Below are positions 54,597 to 62,732 of a DNA stretch of 64,000 nucleotides, one piece after another. Positions within the stretch are counted from its first letter, which is position 1; each line of letters opens with the position of its first letter. Below the pieces are notes generated by a model. That model worked only from the letters and a program-made list of their open reading frames with translations, had not been told where the DNA came from and searched no databases. A program made the position numbers and the translations under genes. This DNA comes from G942493375 sp942493375. Its GTDB lineage: Bacteria > Armatimonadota > UBA5829. The stretch lies in the NCBI GenBank assembly GCA_942493375.1, contig OW818698.1, positions 5,270,001-5,334,000 on the forward strand. Direction: 5' to 3'.

Positions 54597-55763
54597 ATGA
54601 AACGGATATTTGTTGCAATATTTCTAGTTCTAGTATGTTTGACGCCAAATTCGGCATCTGCTGCGGGTATAGATGACCCCCTTGAGAAACTCGCCAAGGA
54701 TTTGGGAGGCAGGGTAAGTGTTGTTGGGTTGAAGAGGTTGGGTGTGCCGGAGTTTACAAATGCTTCGGGAAATCTTGGGGGCAATACTGGTGTTGCAGGC
54801 AAGTATTTTGCTGAGAGGATTGAGGAGTATCTTATAAATGAGTCCGATGGTGGGTTTGAAGTCATAGAGCGGAATCGGTTGAATGCAGTCCTGAAAGAGG
54901 CTAAGATTCAAGCGTCTGGCTTAACTGATGCGAAAACACGCCAGGAACTGCTTGGGAAGATAAAAGGCCTTGATAGTCTGGTTTTGGGCAGCGTAATACG
55001 TACCGGCAGTAAAGCCAGAATTATGTGTAAAGTCGTAAAGCTTTCCGGAGCTTCCAGTGTTGCTGCAAAGTCAACTGAACTAGCTCTGGATGCTGATCTA
55101 CTCACTCTGTTTGGTGTTTCGCTAGCTGTCCCTGCAGATAAGCCAACTAACAATCAGCAGATTGTTCAGCAGGCACTCAAACCGGTCAGCAAGAAAAACA
55201 ATCCTTTTTCGAATTCTGATTTTAATCTCCAAGTCGTAGTAAACGGTAAAAGCAAGCCGCTCTACCTCAAAAATGGGAATGTATATATATCCGGGAAAGC
55301 CTCAGAAGAGTATATCCTGCGAATCACAAATAACAGCAAACGCAGAGCAGCTGTTGCACTCTTTATTGATGGTTTAAATACCATTGCTCAGAAGAGAGAG
55401 TTGGCTTCCAGTGCGACCAAATGGATACTGGATGCCGGTCAGACTGCAGACATACAAGGCTGGCAAATGAGTGACAATATGGCTAGAAAGTTCGTATTTG
55501 TCGGTTCAGGGGAATCTGTAGCAGCCAAACAGCACTACACAGATGAAATGGGTATTATAACTGCTGCTTTCTACCCGGAACAGGAAAAACGACCTGTTAT
55601 AATTGAGGAAGTCAGCAAAGGGCTGGGAACTGGTGAAGGTGATGAAGTCACATCAGAGGTTACCCGTGTCGAGTTTGAAGCCGAAGCGACTCCATCAGCC
55701 ATACTGACTTTGAGATACGAAAACGCTTCAGCAATAAAGGCATATATTCCACTGGCGAATTAA
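54597..55763 (+). CDS. Exported CsgG/FlgO-like protein
   Basis: A 388-residue protein with a signal peptide (MKRIFVAIFLVLVCLTPNSASA) and a GGGG site before the ATG. Residues 35-170 resemble the N-terminal domain of CsgG/FlgO-like outer-membrane or periplasmic proteins: AGKYFAERIEEYLI, FEVIERNRLNAVLKEAK and GLDSLVLGSVIRTG. Residues 215-340 form a second domain (LYLKNGNVYISG, YILRITNNSKRRAAVALFIDGLN, WILDAGQTADIQGW) of a type often seen in exported proteins, whose function I do not know. It is close behind the caspase/SUMF1 gene and may work with it at the cell surface. Confidence 0.75.
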   Translation: MKRIFVAIFLVLVCLTPNSASAAGIDDPLEKLAKDLGGRVSVVGLKRLGVPEFTNASGNLGGNTGVAGKYFAERIEEYLINESDGGFEVIERNRLNAVLKEAKIQASGLTDAKTRQELLGKIKGLDSLVLGSVIRTGSKARIMCKVVKLSGASSVAAKSTELALDADLLTLFGVSLAVPADKPTNNQQIVQQALKPVSKKNNPFSNSDFNLQVVVNGKSKPLYLKNGNVYISGKASEEYILRITNNSKRRAAVALFIDGLNTIAQKRELASSATKWILDAGQTADIQGWQMSDNMARKFVFVGSGESVAAKQHYTDEMGIITAAFYPEQEKRPVIIEEVSKGLGTGEGDEVTSEVTRVEFEAEATPSAILTLRYENASAIKAYIPLAN

Positions 55764-55854
55764 AACCACATCCAATATTTATTCCCCGTTGGAGAATGGA
55801 GAATTGCATTAGAAACCTAATGCTACACTTTCTGGCGGGACAGTGTCGCATTAG

Positions 55855-55928
55855 CCCGCATTATTCATGATTGACTCAGCTTTTGTCCCTACTGCCGGCC
55901 AAAAGCGAAGTATGGTGAATAATGCGGG
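55855..55928. repeat. 74-bp palindromic repeat, copy 2
   Basis: Inverted relative to copies at 1705 and 62616. Begins CCCGCATTATTCATG and ends GAATAATGCGGG, with the same loop region. It lies between the CsgG-like gene and the AraC/nucleoside hydrolase cassette. Confidence 0.85.
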
Positions 55929-55979
55929 TTAGGTTATGGCAAGATTATCTTGAAGGAGCATGTCATTTCCGATATGATC

Positions 55980-56047
55980 GGAAATCCAAAAAATAGAGAT
56001 TAAAAGGGGCCAACTCACGAAACGGAAAAAATCGTAAGCTAAGAATT
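55980..56047. repeat. Left inverted repeat of the AraC/nucleoside hydrolase/UroD cassette
   Basis: 68 bp starting GGAAATCCA and containing CAACTCACGAAACG. The inner 42 bp match the complement of 59262-59288 and flanking bases at 36 of 42 positions, and the outer part also aligns. It points inward toward the cassette, and its partner lies at 59247-59315. Confidence 0.75.
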
Positions 56048-56166
56048 GGCAAATAGCCGCAAGGGCCTGAGTTTGCCTGTCTCGATCTTTCTACTTTACC
56101 GCCAGGTGTAATCCCCAGTCAGGTTGATGTGCTCCCATCCCAGTGGTGACAATTACTGGAGCAGGT

Positions 56167-57285
56167 TCAGTTTGTTGCATACTCATCACATAGAACCTCA
56201 CGAAACGTCTTAAGATAAGTTACAAACTGCGCCAGTGAGCAATCCGGCGGGATTCGGTGATCCGGTATGGGGATGAACCCGCCTTCCAGAACCAGGGGCT
56301 TCAGGCGGAGGAGTTCGGCCCGCACGGCATCTTCGCCTTGCGTGATTAAATGCTTGTTAAATCCTCCCAGCATACGAAGGCGCTTTCCGTATTGTGCGCG
56401 AAGAGCGACAGGATCTGCTTTCCAGACTCCCACTTCAATTGGGAAGATGATGTCAAACCCGGAATCCAGCCAGCATGGCAGTAGCGGATCGATTTTGCCG
56501 TCAGAATCCATCAACATAAACGGTACACCCAGCTCACGGTAGTGTTGAATCATCCTGCGATAGTGAGGATCGAATATGTTGCGGTACATCGATGGAGACA
56601 GCAACGGCCCCGACGCTCCGCAGCAGTCTTCGAAAAAGTAAGCAAAATCGAACTGTACCTGCCGGAGCATATCAGTGTTCATCACCATGAAGTAGTCCGC
56701 CATATATTCGACCATTTCGGCGAGAAGTGCGGGGTTGTCATACGACAAATAGCTGATTCCCTCAACCCCCATCCACCCGCGGAGATATCCGTATAAGCTA
56801 CCTCCAAGAAAGCACGTTGCTCGTGTGCGTGTTTGTAGTTCTTTGAGTCGAATTTCCCAGCCTTGTTCTCGGCGCGCCTTATCGTGCGGGTTCAACAACT
56901 TTTTGAAGCGCTCCCAATCAGGCCGGGTGGGCTGCAAATCAGGTTCCATCTGGTAAGCGATGGAGCTTCCATTTTTAGAACGCTGCTCCAATCCTCCCAG
57001 ACTTGTGCGCACAGTTATAGTTGAGTCTGTCTCTGCAACCACGATTTCTTTCTGATCTGAGATGGGATTAGGCATTATGAGTCCCTGGTTGTTCCATATG
57101 CAGTTCCTTCCATCAGGAGCTGTTTCCCAGTCAGGATCCATCAGACTGTTCAGCGGTTCGCCATCTACTAACCCTTCGGCTAACCATCGTTGCATCGTCT
57201 CAGGCCATGTGCCGAAGTAATAGATTGGCGGACGGTCGAATGGCTGATAATTATTGATCGCCGCGAAGCGCTCCTGACAGTTCAT
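56167..57285 (-). CDS. UroD-fold protein, third paralogue
   Basis: A 372-residue UroD superfamily member. The N-terminus (NCQERFAAINNYQPFDRPPIYYFGTWP) and RTRATCFLGGSLYGYLRGW fit the family. The zinc-site region reads LMDSDGKI rather than HxCG, so the metal site of the other two paralogues is missing. MLGGFNKHLITQGEDAVRAEL and GGFIPIPDHRIPPDCS are conserved at the C-terminus. Its start overlaps the nucleoside hydrolase stop by four bases, so they are coupled. The reaction is unknown; it may differ from the paralogues in the GH2 cluster. Confidence 0.8.
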   Translation of the reverse strand: MNCQERFAAINNYQPFDRPPIYYFGTWPETMQRWLAEGLVDGEPLNSLMDPDWETAPDGRNCIWNNQGLIMPNPISDQKEIVVAETDSTITVRTSLGGLEQRSKNGSSIAYQMEPDLQPTRPDWERFKKLLNPHDKARREQGWEIRLKELQTRTRATCFLGGSLYGYLRGWMGVEGISYLSYDNPALLAEMVEYMADYFMVMNTDMLRQVQFDFAYFFEDCCGASGPLLSPSMYRNIFDPHYRRMIQHYRELGVPFMLMDSDGKIDPLLPCWLDSGFDIIFPIEVGVWKADPVALRAQYGKRLRMLGGFNKHLITQGEDAVRAELLRLKPLVLEGGFIPIPDHRIPPDCSLAQFVTYLKTFREVLCDEYATN

Positions 57286-58181
57286 TCAGTCACCTCGCCG
57301 AGAAGCCGCTTGGTCAAGTAGTTATGAAAAGCATCTAAATCTGTCCAGTCGATAGCAACGTCCATCTGCGATGCCTCTGCATCTGGCACGGTAAATCCGT
57401 CATCGGTGACTCTTACGCCCATTTTTTCCATCTTCAAATATGCATGTGAATAAGCCAGATGTATGGCCACTGTGTCAAACAATATCGAACTTGCTGTAAC
57501 ATCGTAATTATTGCCCCATATGTGATAGTTTTCAAGCACTGCATTCACAATTGGATCTGTGCTCGAAGCCAATTTGGCGTAATGTTCTCCATCGAGGCGA
57601 ACTGTTCCACACGTGTCGAGGGGCGTAATTGTGCAGCTTAGCCATGGTGCGTTGAAGACTTTCTGGCATGCAGCAACGTCTTGAATAACATTGTATTCGG
57701 CGACTGTTCCAGGCACACCATCGTATTTCTTGTAAATGCTACCGTGCATACCTACAAAATGAGCGTGTTGTGCGATTTCAGGCTCACGTTCCAGGGCGGC
57801 GGCCACGTTTGGAACCGGCCCGATGCAAACGAGAGTCACGGGTTGCAGTGAGTCCATAATCGTGTCGATAATGGACTGAACACCATCCATGTGAATCGGT
57901 CCCGGGTAATTTGCAAGATCGTAATCTTCGACCCATTTTCGCTGATTCTCAACAAGGCCATTCGGTGTTAAGGGAATACCTACGCCAACCGGAATATCCG
58001 CACGGCCTGCGCACTCAAGGAATTTAGCCACAAGTTTGGCACGAAAAACCGTGTCGCCAGTGTCGCTCACAATGAGTTTTGTATCGATTTCCGGCGACCG
58101 GAGCATCATCGCCAAGGCCCAGGTATCGTCGATATCAGTGCCGATATCAGTATCTAATATGACTGGGATACGTCTTATCAT
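57282..58181 (-). CDS. Inosine-uridine-type nucleoside hydrolase family protein
   Basis: A 299-residue protein of the IUNH family. DTDIGTDIDD at residues 9-18 replaces the usual DTDPGxDDD metal motif, with the key Asp residues kept. TLVCIGPVPNVAAAL and AEYNVIQDVAACQ (usual AEFNxxxDPEA) contribute metal and ribose contacts, and the SILFDTVAIH segment supplies the last Asp. Members cleave the N-glycosidic bond of nucleosides, but many relatives act on other ribosides. It is coupled to the UroD-like gene downstream and follows the AraC regulator, which suggests an inducible pathway. Exact substrate unknown. Confidence 0.88.
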   Translation of the reverse strand: MIRRIPVILDTDIGTDIDDTWALAMMLRSPEIDTKLIVSDTGDTVFRAKLVAKFLECAGRADIPVGVGIPLTPNGLVENQRKWVEDYDLANYPGPIHMDGVQSIIDTIMDSLQPVTLVCIGPVPNVAAALEREPEIAQHAHFVGMHGSIYKKYDGVPGTVAEYNVIQDVAACQKVFNAPWLSCTITPLDTCGTVRLDGEHYAKLASSTDPIVNAVLENYHIWGNNYDVTASSILFDTVAIHLAYSHAYLKMEKMGVRVTDDGFTVPDAEASQMDVAIDWTDLDAFHNYLTKRLLGEVTE

Positions 58182-58283
58182 AATATAGTTGTCTCCAAAT
58201 TAGCATTGAATCTCACTATTATTATAAGCGCAGCGGGTAGTATGTGCCATTAAGAAAACGCGCGAATTAAATATACAAATCGC

Positions 58284-59039
58284 TTATTGCTGTTGGTTCT
58301 TTGAATACGTAGTTTGTCTGCGAAACTGCGTCGGAGTCTGACCGTATACCTGAGTGAACAGACGAGAAAAATAGTAAGGATTATCGAATCCGCAGGCGTC
58401 GGCAATCTTAGAGACAGGCATATCCGTTTGTTGCAAGAGCGTTTGTGCACGCGCCAGTCGTACCTGGATAATGTGACGCATTGGTGATTGTGAGGAATAC
58501 TCATTAAACAAGTGGCGGAGGTATGACTTACTCACAAACAGGTGGTTGGAGAGGTCTTCGACTGATAATTGACCTTCGTTCTGGAGTATGTGAGTCAGCG
58601 CCCTCTCGACGAGAATGGCGGGCGAGTGTTTTTTTGCGGTGTTATGGGCTAGACGTTGGACAAGTCCGCGAATTTGCCAGAGCACTCCCTGACAAATGTC
58701 TTCATGACCGGGCAGTTGGTTATTCATCTCCTGCAAAAGTCTCTGCATTGTGGAGCCCAGGCACGATTCCACATCATTCCAGCATCCCTGGTAAGCATCC
58801 AACCCGGCGTGTGTCAGACAAAGGCAAATAGTATTTACAGCATCATCATGCGTTTCATCATGCAATATTCCTTTCGGGGTAATGGTGAACGTGTTTTGTG
58901 CATAACGATGACAAATACCATCGATCGTGCTTGTGCCGGAGCCTTGGAGATAATAGACAATTTCCAGTGCCTGATGAGAGTGATTTATGACATAACTCGC
59001 TTGGTCGAACTGCGTTGTATGAAGGAATGCCAGCTTCAT
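58284..59039 (-). CDS. AraC family transcriptional regulator
   Basis: A 251-residue regulator. The N-terminal cupin-like sensing domain (residues 1-90; NHSHQALEIVYYLQGSGTSTIDG) is of the AraC type. The C-terminal 100 residues hold two helix-turn-helix motifs: LSVEDLSNHLFVSKSYLRHLF and MPVSKIADACGFDNPYYFSRLF, with GQTPTQFRRQ at the end. It is transcribed in the same direction as the nucleoside hydrolase and UroD genes, 102 bp ahead, and probably controls them in response to a small sugar-like ligand. The gap upstream contains the right inverted repeat. Confidence 0.93.
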   Translation of the reverse strand: MKLAFLHTTQFDQASYVINHSHQALEIVYYLQGSGTSTIDGICHRYAQNTFTITPKGILHDETHDDAVNTICLCLTHAGLDAYQGCWNDVESCLGSTMQRLLQEMNNQLPGHEDICQGVLWQIRGLVQRLAHNTAKKHSPAILVERALTHILQNEGQLSVEDLSNHLFVSKSYLRHLFNEYSSQSPMRHIIQVRLARAQTLLQQTDMPVSKIADACGFDNPYYFSRLFTQVYGQTPTQFRRQTTYSKNQQQ

Positions 59040-59478
59040 TGTTCCCTCGATTATTGCGTAGGCGTAAACTTAAAATGCTATTATACCAAAGCTTATCCGC
59101 AGCCTGTTAAATTATACGCCTGCTCAAAAGACTGTTTTGAAGCGCGGTCGTTTGTTTCTGACGGCTCCAAGCGGTCTGCCTGGGGATTTTCCTCTGGGTT
59201 GTGTGCAGGTCTTGTCGGCGTATCCAACGTGACAATAATTCGGGGTAATCCTTAGCGTAGGATTTGTTTCGTTTCGTGAGTTGACCCCTTAAACAATATA
59301 TTTTTCTGGATTTCCAATTAAGCTGGGAATGGCACAATTGTTAATAACTTAAATGCTGTTAGCTCTAATGCGATTCCCCTGTTGGAGAAAAAGACATAGG
59401 CAATCCTGTTCACTTAACAGGGAGATACGATGACAATTCATGTCATTTCGGCAAAAGCGGGAACTCATATCTGCGGAT
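59040..59478. other. Intergenic gap with right inverted repeat
   Basis: Upstream region of the AraC gene and downstream region of the MBL gene. It contains the 69-bp inverted repeat at 59247-59315 and a 6-bp hairpin (CCTGTT/AACAGG) at 59405-59421. A 76-codon open frame at 59107-59337 crosses the repeat and is judged non-coding. Nothing else is recognised. Confidence 0.6.
59247..59315. repeat. Right inverted repeat of the AraC/nucleoside hydrolase/UroD cassette
   Basis: 69 bp. On the minus strand it begins GGAAATCCA, contains CAACTCACGAAACG, and ends GCTAAGGATT, matching the left repeat at 55980-56047. The two repeats face inward and are 3.2 kb apart. No transposase or target duplication was found. 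Confidence 0.75.
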
Positions 59479-60060
59479 TTAGCGGCTTTTTACGAGTTCT
59501 TTCTTGAAAATCGGCTCCCCGTGTCCGGGATAGATTGTGCGTATGTCACGCGTGGCTATGTAGTCAATTGCTGAGTAGAAATCCTTGTTGTATCCCAGAT
59601 CACGGGAGGCTAGTGTGACTGGGTTATCTCCTGTGAATAGAACACCATCGACAGGGCAGTACAGGCAGATTGAATCAGAACTGTGCCCCGGAGCCCAGAT
59701 GACTTTGAACTCTCTGTCTCCACAACGCAATGAATCTCCATCGTGAAGTACACGGTCTACACCCGTAAAATGACGTGAGAATGCACATACTACAGGGGAG
59801 TAGAGTTGCCGTATTTTATCCAGCATACTCGTATGATCATAATGGTCGTGAGTAATAATGACCTGAGCTATGCGTTTCTTACCAATTCCAGTTGAAGCCT
59901 GTTCGATTTTGGAAATGATATCAGGATCACGGCCCACATCGACCAGTGTGTTCACATCATCCATCGTGTTCCAGTCACCGGTTATAAGATACGCATTGCC
60001 CGTGTAGACTTTGGTAGTATCCTGATCAATAAGGTTTTGAATTTCCACTGCCAACCCCAC
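59479..60060 (-). CDS. MBL-fold metallo-hydrolase
   Basis: A 193-residue metallo-beta-lactamase-fold protein. THDHYDH at residues 70-76 is the metal-binding signature; APGHSSDSICLYC and VLFTGDN provide the next His and the bridging Asp, and IYPGHGEP the last His. Family members hydrolyse thioesters, lactones or phosphodiesters. Its start may be GTG 60060 or GTG 60048; only the second has a GGGG site upstream. It lies five bases after the FAD oxidoreductase, so they are likely cotranscribed. The substrate is unknown. Confidence 0.87.
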   Translation of the reverse strand: MGLAVEIQNLIDQDTTKVYTGNAYLITGDWNTMDDVNTLVDVGRDPDIISKIEQASTGIGKKRIAQVIITHDHYDHTSMLDKIRQLYSPVVCAFSRHFTGVDRVLHDGDSLRCGDREFKVIWAPGHSSDSICLYCPVDGVLFTGDNPVTLASRDLGYNKDFYSAIDYIATRDIRTIYPGHGEPIFKKELVKSR

Positions 60061-60065
60061 AATAA

Positions 60066-61262
60066 TTAACGATGGATATGAATGCCGTTTCTTACCAATT
60101 CTGCCTGAAGCTGGTCTATGCTCAATCTATCAGGTGTAATTCCCTGCTTAACTGACATACTGGCTGCAAGTCCTGAGACCTGCCCTGTAAGTGCTGCAGC
60201 AGGAATCACCCTTAGAGCGTCCCACGCGTCTCCACTCGTTGAGATACAGCGACCGGCAGATAACAATCCTGTAATCTCGCGCGGCAGCAGACAACTATAT
60301 GGGATTTCCCATACCGGTCCAGCCCTTCGCCAGTCACCACATATGCCGATACTATCGTCGTAACTTGCATCTACCTGGTCACCCGATATTGTAGTAATCC
60401 CATCAATTCTTCTGGTTGTGCGAAACTGGGCCATAGCCGGCAGTGTTATAGGATATTCATTCCGGCGACCAGTCATTCCTTTTGCTGTTTGCAGAGCCAA
60501 GAATTCTTCTCGAAGTAACCGACGTCCGTCCAGAACCATCCGTGTGACATCTCTGACATCGGTTCCGGAATACTTTGTATCACTTGCACCTTCAGCTTGA
60601 CCAACATGGCTTCCACGCTGAACGCATTTCATCAATGGTTCACCGTTGTTTGCTTCCGTAGCCAGTCTAGCCATTGCAAGCCCGGTGTCCATTGTCCACA
60701 TTGCCAGCCAATTGTCGGCTTCTATGCAAGGGGCACCTGCGCGAAATGCCACATCAGCATCGCCAGTGGCGTCAATCACGCATTTAGAATCAATCTGAAG
60801 CCTACCGCTTTTTGTCTCGACTTCCAGGCCGGTTACCAGGTTTCCCTGCTTACAGACCCCGCAGACCAGTGTATCTAACCATATATCAACTCCGGCTTCT
60901 TCAAGTAACTCATCAAGTGCAAGAGTGAAAGAGGCAGGATTAAATGCTGTATAATACCTGGTTTCTGCACGCTGAGATATGTCTCTATCAGCAAGCCATG
61001 GATCAGGAATATCACCCGGACCATATTGAATGCTGGCTTTTAACAATTCCTCAGCTATACCAAACACAACCTGTCGACCAAGGCCATCACACAAAGGCAG
61101 GTATATATTGATGAGTCCGGAAGTTGCAAGTCCACCTGGAAACACAGTCTTTTCAAGAAGTGCTGTATTCATGCCGTTTCGAGCCGCTTCAATTGCTGCT
61201 GCAACACCAGCAACACCACCGCCGGCTATTACAACATCATATTCAGGCGACGATACACTCAT
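60066..61262 (-). CDS. FAD-dependent oxidoreductase
   Basis: A 398-residue flavoprotein. The dinucleotide-binding motif GGGVAGVAAAIEAARNG (residues 14-30) and EKTVFPGGLATSG start the FAD domain. CVIDATGDADVAFRAG near 165 and LLSAGRCISTSGDAWDALRVIPA near the C-terminus are typical of the FAD-dependent group (PF12831-like) often placed beside glycosidase or sugar genes. The domain between 190 and 320 would bind the substrate. It precedes the MBL gene by five bases. The substrate and electron acceptor are unknown. Confidence 0.9.
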   Translation of the reverse strand: MSVSSPEYDVVIAGGGVAGVAAAIEAARNGMNTALLEKTVFPGGLATSGLINIYLPLCDGLGRQVVFGIAEELLKASIQYGPGDIPDPWLADRDISQRAETRYYTAFNPASFTLALDELLEEAGVDIWLDTLVCGVCKQGNLVTGLEVETKSGRLQIDSKCVIDATGDADVAFRAGAPCIEADNWLAMWTMDTGLAMARLATEANNGEPLMKCVQRGSHVGQAEGASDTKYSGTDVRDVTRMVLDGRRLLREEFLALQTAKGMTGRRNEYPITLPAMAQFRTTRRIDGITTISGDQVDASYDDSIGICGDWRRAGPVWEIPYSCLLPREITGLLSAGRCISTSGDAWDALRVIPAAALTGQVSGLAASMSVKQGITPDRLSIDQLQAELVRNGIHIHR

Positions 61263-61391
61263 GCTAGTTACTTATTCCTTGGTAGGTCCGGGTTTCATGC
61301 TATCAGTTACATATTGAATGGAATGATATTATTGGTACCATTCCATTCATTATATTCCATATCTCAACGTATCAGGGGTTCAGTTATAGGT

Positions 61392-62474
61392 TTACATTTT
61401 ATTGTATTTATCCAGGCGTTCTGACATCTGTGTTTTTGCTTGTTCGGGGATATCGGTATCTTTCGATGCGATATTAATGGCCTGTTGCTGATAATCTACA
61501 GCCTTTTCCTTATTACCCATCTTGAAATGAATCGCAGCCAAAGCATCCAGGACGAAGGGGTTGCTGCCCTTTGCAATGTCATTTGCCCGTGTAGCAAGTG
61601 CAAGAGTCATATTGTAGTCCGGGGTTTTGAGTCCTGGGAACTTGATTTCAGAATTACCGGATAACCAGGACGCCATCATGCCAATGCGGTCTGCATCGTC
61701 CTTATAACATCCATCAGCAGCTTTCTGTGCATAGGCATATGCGGCGGGTTCATCCGTGAACAACAATGCATAGATTTTGGCTATAGCATAGCGAGCTTCG
61801 TATTCCGGATTGGACACAAGAAGTCTGTCTATCTCATCGATGGATTCTTTATATTTACCTTCTTCAATTAGAGTATATGGCTTATTCAGAAGTTCTTGAG
61901 CTTTTGCTTCTTTTGCGCGCCTGGCAGCATCAGCTTTAGCATCATATTTTCCTGCTACTATCTGGGCAAGAATAGCGTCCAACTCCATTGGATGTCCAAT
62001 TGACGCGATCTTCCCGTTTTTGCCGATTACGAACGCCGTGGGAATACCATTAGCTTCTGCTGCCCTCATCCAGGACTCTGCCATGGTACCCTTCATATCG
62101 TCCAATCCGACATTGTAGACCATCTTATCACCCTGCTCTTTTACAAACTTGGTGATTTTTGCTACATATTCGGCTTGGGTCTTGACGTCCCGTGTATCCC
62201 AGACATTAATGCCGGAAAATGAAACTTTACCTTTATATTTTTTTGCTAGTTCTGTAAGATGTGGGATGCTTTGTAGGCATGGGCCACACCAGGTTGCCCA
62301 GAACTCTACAACATACACCTTACCTGGCAGGAATTTAGTGACGGGCAGGCCTTTGACCCATTTCGAGGCTTTCAGTGGCGGAGGGGTGCTTCCAACCCCC
62401 AACTTGGCAGCATTTGCAGCCCCGGTTGCTGCCAGAATTGCGGTTAGGACAAGAACAGTGACGATATTCTTCAT
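61392..62474 (-). CDS. Exported TlpA-like thioredoxin-fold protein with TPR-like C-terminus
   Basis: ATG 62474 follows GGAGGAAAG and opens a signal peptide (MKNIVTVLVLTAILAATGAANAA), giving 360 residues. The thioredoxin domain (residues 30-185) contains FWATWCGPC with redox Cys63 and Cys66, and GIPTAFVIGKNG with the cis-Pro. The following 170 residues (YAIAKIYALLF, AYAYAQKAADG, FVLDALAAIHFKMGNKEKAVDYQQQ) look like helical TPR repeats. It probably reduces or exchanges disulfides of exported proteins. It stands alone on this strand, 130 bp upstream of the FAD gene. Confidence 0.92.
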   Translation of the reverse strand: MKNIVTVLVLTAILAATGAANAAKLGVGSTPPPLKASKWVKGLPVTKFLPGKVYVVEFWATWCGPCLQSIPHLTELAKKYKGKVSFSGINVWDTRDVKTQAEYVAKITKFVKEQGDKMVYNVGLDDMKGTMAESWMRAAEANGIPTAFVIGKNGKIASIGHPMELDAILAQIVAGKYDAKADAARRAKEAKAQELLNKPYTLIEEGKYKESIDEIDRLLVSNPEYEARYAIAKIYALLFTDEPAAYAYAQKAADGCYKDDADRIGMMASWLSGNSEIKFPGLKTPDYNMTLALATRANDIAKGSNPFVLDALAAIHFKMGNKEKAVDYQQQAINIASKDTDIPEQAKTQMSERLDKYNKM

Positions 62475-62615
62475 ATTGGGCCTTTCCTCCTGTGTCTGAC
62501 ACAGGCTTACATGATGTTGCAATCAGTTTGCATCGTTTTGCATTTGGATGTCAACAAGGTCGACTCATTGACGCTCCAAGTTCGAAGCCGTTATACTTGG
62601 TCAGTATATATGTAG

Positions 62616-62689
62616 CCCGCTTTATTCACCAAGCTTCGCTTTTGCCTGGCATTAGGGGCAAAAGCTGAGTCAGTCATGAATAATGCGGG
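62616..62689. repeat. 74-bp palindromic repeat, copy 3
   Basis: Nearly the same as copy 1, in the same orientation (CCCGCTTTATTCACC start and GAATAATGCGGG end; loop TGGCATTAG). It lies in the divergent gap between the TlpA-like gene and the final partial gene, about 44 bp before the latter. Confidence 0.85.
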
Positions 62690-62732
62690 TGTAGGTTATA
62701 CGTTGCATTATTTACTTGAAAGGAAACCATTG

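Larger units (their letters stand above)
55764..56166. other. Intergenic repeat-rich gap
   Basis: No gene is seen. The gap holds a weak 7-bp hairpin at 55806-55823 (possible terminator of the CsgG-like gene, without a T-run), the second full 74-bp palindrome at 55855-55928, and the left inverted repeat at 55980-56047. The remainder to 56166 has no recognisable feature. Confidence 0.6.

Noticed and set aside
56000..56160. A possible cyclic di-GMP riboswitch (CGCAAGGGCCTGAG and CGCCAGGTG segments)
   Set aside because: Only parts of the GEMM pattern are visible, the 5' half does not fit, and there is no gene start on this strand downstream.
59107..59337. A 76-codon frame upstream of the AraC gene
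   Set aside because: It crosses the inverted repeat, lacks a ribosome binding site and its sequence has no protein-like pattern.
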